From NCBI GenBank assembly GCA_937988735.1, contig CALKHQ010000123.1:1-7635 (forward strand): a DNA stretch of 7,635 nt. The letters run 5' to 3'. The translations under genes were made by a program, and so were the position numbers. Shown one piece after another: positions 5,849 through 7,635 of the stretch (position 1 is the first letter of the stretch; the number at the start of each line of letters is the position of its first letter). The stretch is from an uncultured Alphaproteobacteria bacterium (GTDB lineage Bacteria > Pseudomonadota > Alphaproteobacteria > CALKHQ01). The notes beneath the pieces were generated by a model. That model was not told the DNA's origin. It saw only the letters and a program-made list of their open reading frames with translations, and did not search any database.

Positions 5849-6841
5849 ATGCACACTCGGGTCGGACGCCTGGTTGCCCGCCGGCTGCTGAACGCGATTC
5901 CGGTGATCCTGATCGTGGCGGTCGGGATCTTCGTCCTGCTCGAGCTCGCCGCCGGCGACGCCGTCGATGCCTATCTCGCCGGGACGGGGGGCGATGCCGC
6001 CTTCGCCGAGCGCCTGCGCCGGGAATGGGGACTCGACCGCTCGCTGGTCGTCCGCTTCCTCGCCTACATGGAGGCGGTGGTGGCCCTCGATTTCGGCCGG
6101 TCGGTCGCCGTCTCCATGCCCGTGCTCGACGCGATCGGCCAGCGGCTGCCGGTGACCCTGCTGATGATGGGCTCGGCCGTGCTGCTGTCGGCCGCGCTGG
6201 GGTCGGTGCTGGGCGGGATCGCGGCGCTCCACCGCGGCCGGCTGCTCGACGGCGGGATCACGGTCGTCGGGCTGGTCCTGAATGCCATGCCCAACTTCTG
6301 GCTCGGGCTCCTGTTCATGGTCGCCCTCGTGGTGAAGCTGGAATGGTTTCCGCCGTTCGGCGTGGCGAGCCTGACGCCGCCGCCCGGCTTCCTCGCCCGC
6401 GCCCTCGACGTGGCCTGGCATCTGGTGCTGCCGGTGCTGACGCTGGCGCTGACCTACATGGCCCTCTACCTGCGGCTGATGCGCGGGGCGATGATCGAGA
6501 CCGCAGCGAGCGACTGGGTGCGCGCGGCCGAGGCACGGGGGCTGCCGCGCGGGCGGATCATCCGCCGCCACATCGCCCGCCCTGCGCTGCTGCCGGTGGT
6601 GACCATGCTCGGCCTGCAGACGGGAAACCTGCTCGGCGGCAGCGTGGTGGTGGAGACCGTATTCTCCGTTCCGGGGCTGGGCAGCCTCGCCTATGAGGCG
6701 GTGCACCAGCGCGACCTGCCGCTCATCGCCGGCATCCTGCTCGCCGGCACGGTGCTGGTGATCGTGGTGAACCTGCTGGTCGATCTCGCCTATGCGTGGC
6801 TCGACCCGCGGGTCGCCGACAGCCGGTCGGGACGGCCATGA
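5849..6841 (+). CDS. DppB/OppB-type ABC transporter inner-membrane permease
   Basis: The 330-aa protein is a typical length for the DppB branch. The N-terminus (ARRLLNAIPVILIVAVGIFVLLEL, 10-33) is the usual first membrane helix of this family. A periplasmic loop follows (about 36-95, with the common WGLDRSLVVRFLAYM and DFGRS elements), and then five more hydrophobic segments (about 101-125, 136-163, 188-210, 245-270, 289-317). The cytoplasmic EAA loop, which contacts the ATPase, is at 222-250 (DWVRAAEARGLPRGRIIRRH, Gly at 231). VVETVFSVPGLGSLAYEA (267-284) and the C-terminal LDPRV (318-322) are also family hallmarks. ATG 5849 is the first start codon in this frame after the binding-protein stop. 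It has no clear SD, so translation is probably coupled to the upstream gene. It overlaps the next permease gene by 4 bp (ATGA at 6838). Confidence 0.94.
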   Translation: MHTRVGRLVARRLLNAIPVILIVAVGIFVLLELAAGDAVDAYLAGTGGDAAFAERLRREWGLDRSLVVRFLAYMEAVVALDFGRSVAVSMPVLDAIGQRLPVTLLMMGSAVLLSAALGSVLGGIAALHRGRLLDGGITVVGLVLNAMPNFWLGLLFMVALVVKLEWFPPFGVASLTPPPGFLARALDVAWHLVLPVLTLALTYMALYLRLMRGAMIETAASDWVRAAEARGLPRGRIIRRHIARPALLPVVTMLGLQTGNLLGGSVVVETVFSVPGLGSLAYEAVHQRDLPLIAGILLAGTVLVIVVNLLVDLAYAWLDPRVADSRSGRP

Positions 6842-7635
6842 CCCGCTTCGCCCGCGGCTGGGCCACTGGCGGCCGCATCGGCGGCGCGATCCTGCTCGCG
6901 CTGGCGGCGGTCGCGGTCGCAGCGCCCTGGATCGCGCCCGGTGACCCGCTCGCCATCGCCGGCCGGCCGCTGCTGCCGCCCTTCACCGACGACCGCTTCC
7001 CCCTCGGCACCGACCAGCTCGGCCGGGACGTCCTCGCCGGGCTCGTCCACGGCGCCGGCGCCTCGCTGATCGTCGGGCTCGCGGCCGCCGCGGCGGCGAT
7101 CGGCATCGGCATCCTCGTCGGCACCGTCGCCGGCTTCTTCGGCGGCGTGGCGGACGAGGCGCTGATGCGGCTGACCGAGGCGTTCCAGACCGTGCCCACC
7201 TTCCTGCTGGCGCTGGCGATGGTCAGCGTGCTGGGCGCCTCCGCCGACCACGTCGTGCTGGCGATCGCCGTGTCGTCCTGGCCGGCGACGGCGCGGCTGG
7301 TGCGGGCAGAGATCCTGTCGCTGAAACGCCGCGACTATGTCGACGCCGCCCGCCTCGCCGGCATGCCGCCGCTCGCCATCGCCTTCCGCGAGGTGCTGCC
7401 GGGGGCGCTGCAGCCGGTGGTGGCGCTGATCGGCGTGACGGTGGGGGCGGCGATCCTGGTCGAATCCTCGCTCGCCTTCCTCGGCCTCGGCGACCCGAAC
7501 CAGGTAACCTGGGGCGGCATGGTGGCGAACGGGCGCGCCGCGCTGCGGTCGGCGCCGCAGCTCGTGGCGCTGCCGGGGGCGGCGGTGGCGCTGACCGTGC
7601 TGGCGGTGAGCCTGCTGGGCGACGGCATCGCCGCC
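6838..7635 (+). CDS. DppC/OppC-type ABC transporter inner-membrane permease, 3' truncated by window edge
   Basis: The frame stays open from the ATG at 6838 to the last base (266 codons) with no stop. I translated it directly. An N-terminal membrane helix (about 13-33, GGAILLALAAVAVAAPWIAP) precedes a periplasmic segment with the family signature FPLGTDQLGRDVLAGLVHGA (54-73). Membrane segments follow at about 75-100, 118-150, 193-215 and 242-262. The EAA loop is at 167-194 (YVDAARLAGMPPLAIAFREV, then LPGALQPV). ESSLAFLGLGDPNQVTWGGM (209-228) is the hallmark late segment. The visible end, LLGDGIAA, matches the usual LGDG-x-R-D-x-LDP ending, so only about 10-25 residues should be missing. The protein pairs with the preceding permease to form the channel. 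The start overlaps the upstream stop (ATGA) with a modest GGGA SD at 6829-6832. The two ATPase genes usually follow and would lie beyond the window. Confidence 0.93.
   Translation, partial: MTRFARGWATGGRIGGAILLALAAVAVAAPWIAPGDPLAIAGRPLLPPFTDDRFPLGTDQLGRDVLAGLVHGAGASLIVGLAAAAAAIGIGILVGTVAGFFGGVADEALMRLTEAFQTVPTFLLALAMVSVLGASADHVVLAIAVSSWPATARLVRAEILSLKRRDYVDAARLAGMPPLAIAFREVLPGALQPVVALIGVTVGAAILVESSLAFLGLGDPNQVTWGGMVANGRAALRSAPQLVALPGAAVALTVLAVSLLGDGIAA

Noticed and set aside
3875..6706. Very long open frame on the - strand (943 codons) across the importer operon
   Set aside because: The same GC-skewed codon effect applies. Its product is rich in Arg, Gly, His, Gln and Asp repeats, spans two unrelated genes and matches no family.

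Overview
The window is a dense, very GC-rich stretch of bacterial chromosome with strong G/C at third codon positions. It holds Tat-exported solute-binding protein genes, PAS hybrid histidine kinases and short intergenic gaps. This is typical of a free-living alphaproteobacterium, plausibly Rhodospirillales/Acetobacterales (Azospirillum- or Roseomonas-like). That assignment rests on style, not on a marker gene. No tRNA, rRNA, CRISPR array, insertion sequence or phage gene was seen.

Left third, signalling (1-1221, + strand): the C-terminal end of a hybrid histidine kinase (end of the ATPase domain plus a receiver domain) is cut by the window edge. It overlaps by 4 bp an OmpR/TorR-type DNA-binding response regulator, so the two form a translationally coupled two-component pair.

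Middle (1194-4062): a NagB/6-phosphogluconolactonase-superfamily gene lies on the - strand. Its 3' end overlaps the response regulator gene by 28 bp, and its 5' end faces away from a second kinase gene. That kinase is a complete cytoplasmic phosphorelay protein (PAS, HisKA, HATPase, receiver, Hpt) with no response regulator next to it on its 3' side. The 91-bp divergent spacer is AT-richer than its surroundings and carries an inverted repeat that could be an operator.

Right half (4063-7635, + strand): a 157-bp spacer contains a hairpin, a promoter-like element and a perfect 16-bp palindrome. It precedes a peptide/nickel-type ABC importer operon made of a Tat-dependent SBP_bac_5 binding protein, a DppB-type permease and a DppC-type permease. 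The last of these runs off the window a few residues before its expected end. The ATPase genes expected for such an importer are not in the window.

Working together (inference): two histidine kinases and one output regulator sit beside a sugar-phosphate-type enzyme and an importer operon. A local sensing, uptake and catabolism module is possible but not demonstrated. The most unusual points are the replaced relay glutamate in the NagB-like enzyme, the kinase with Hpt but no adjacent regulator, and the palindrome just downstream of the predicted importer promoter. All protein families here are known ones, and I saw no clearly new type of system.
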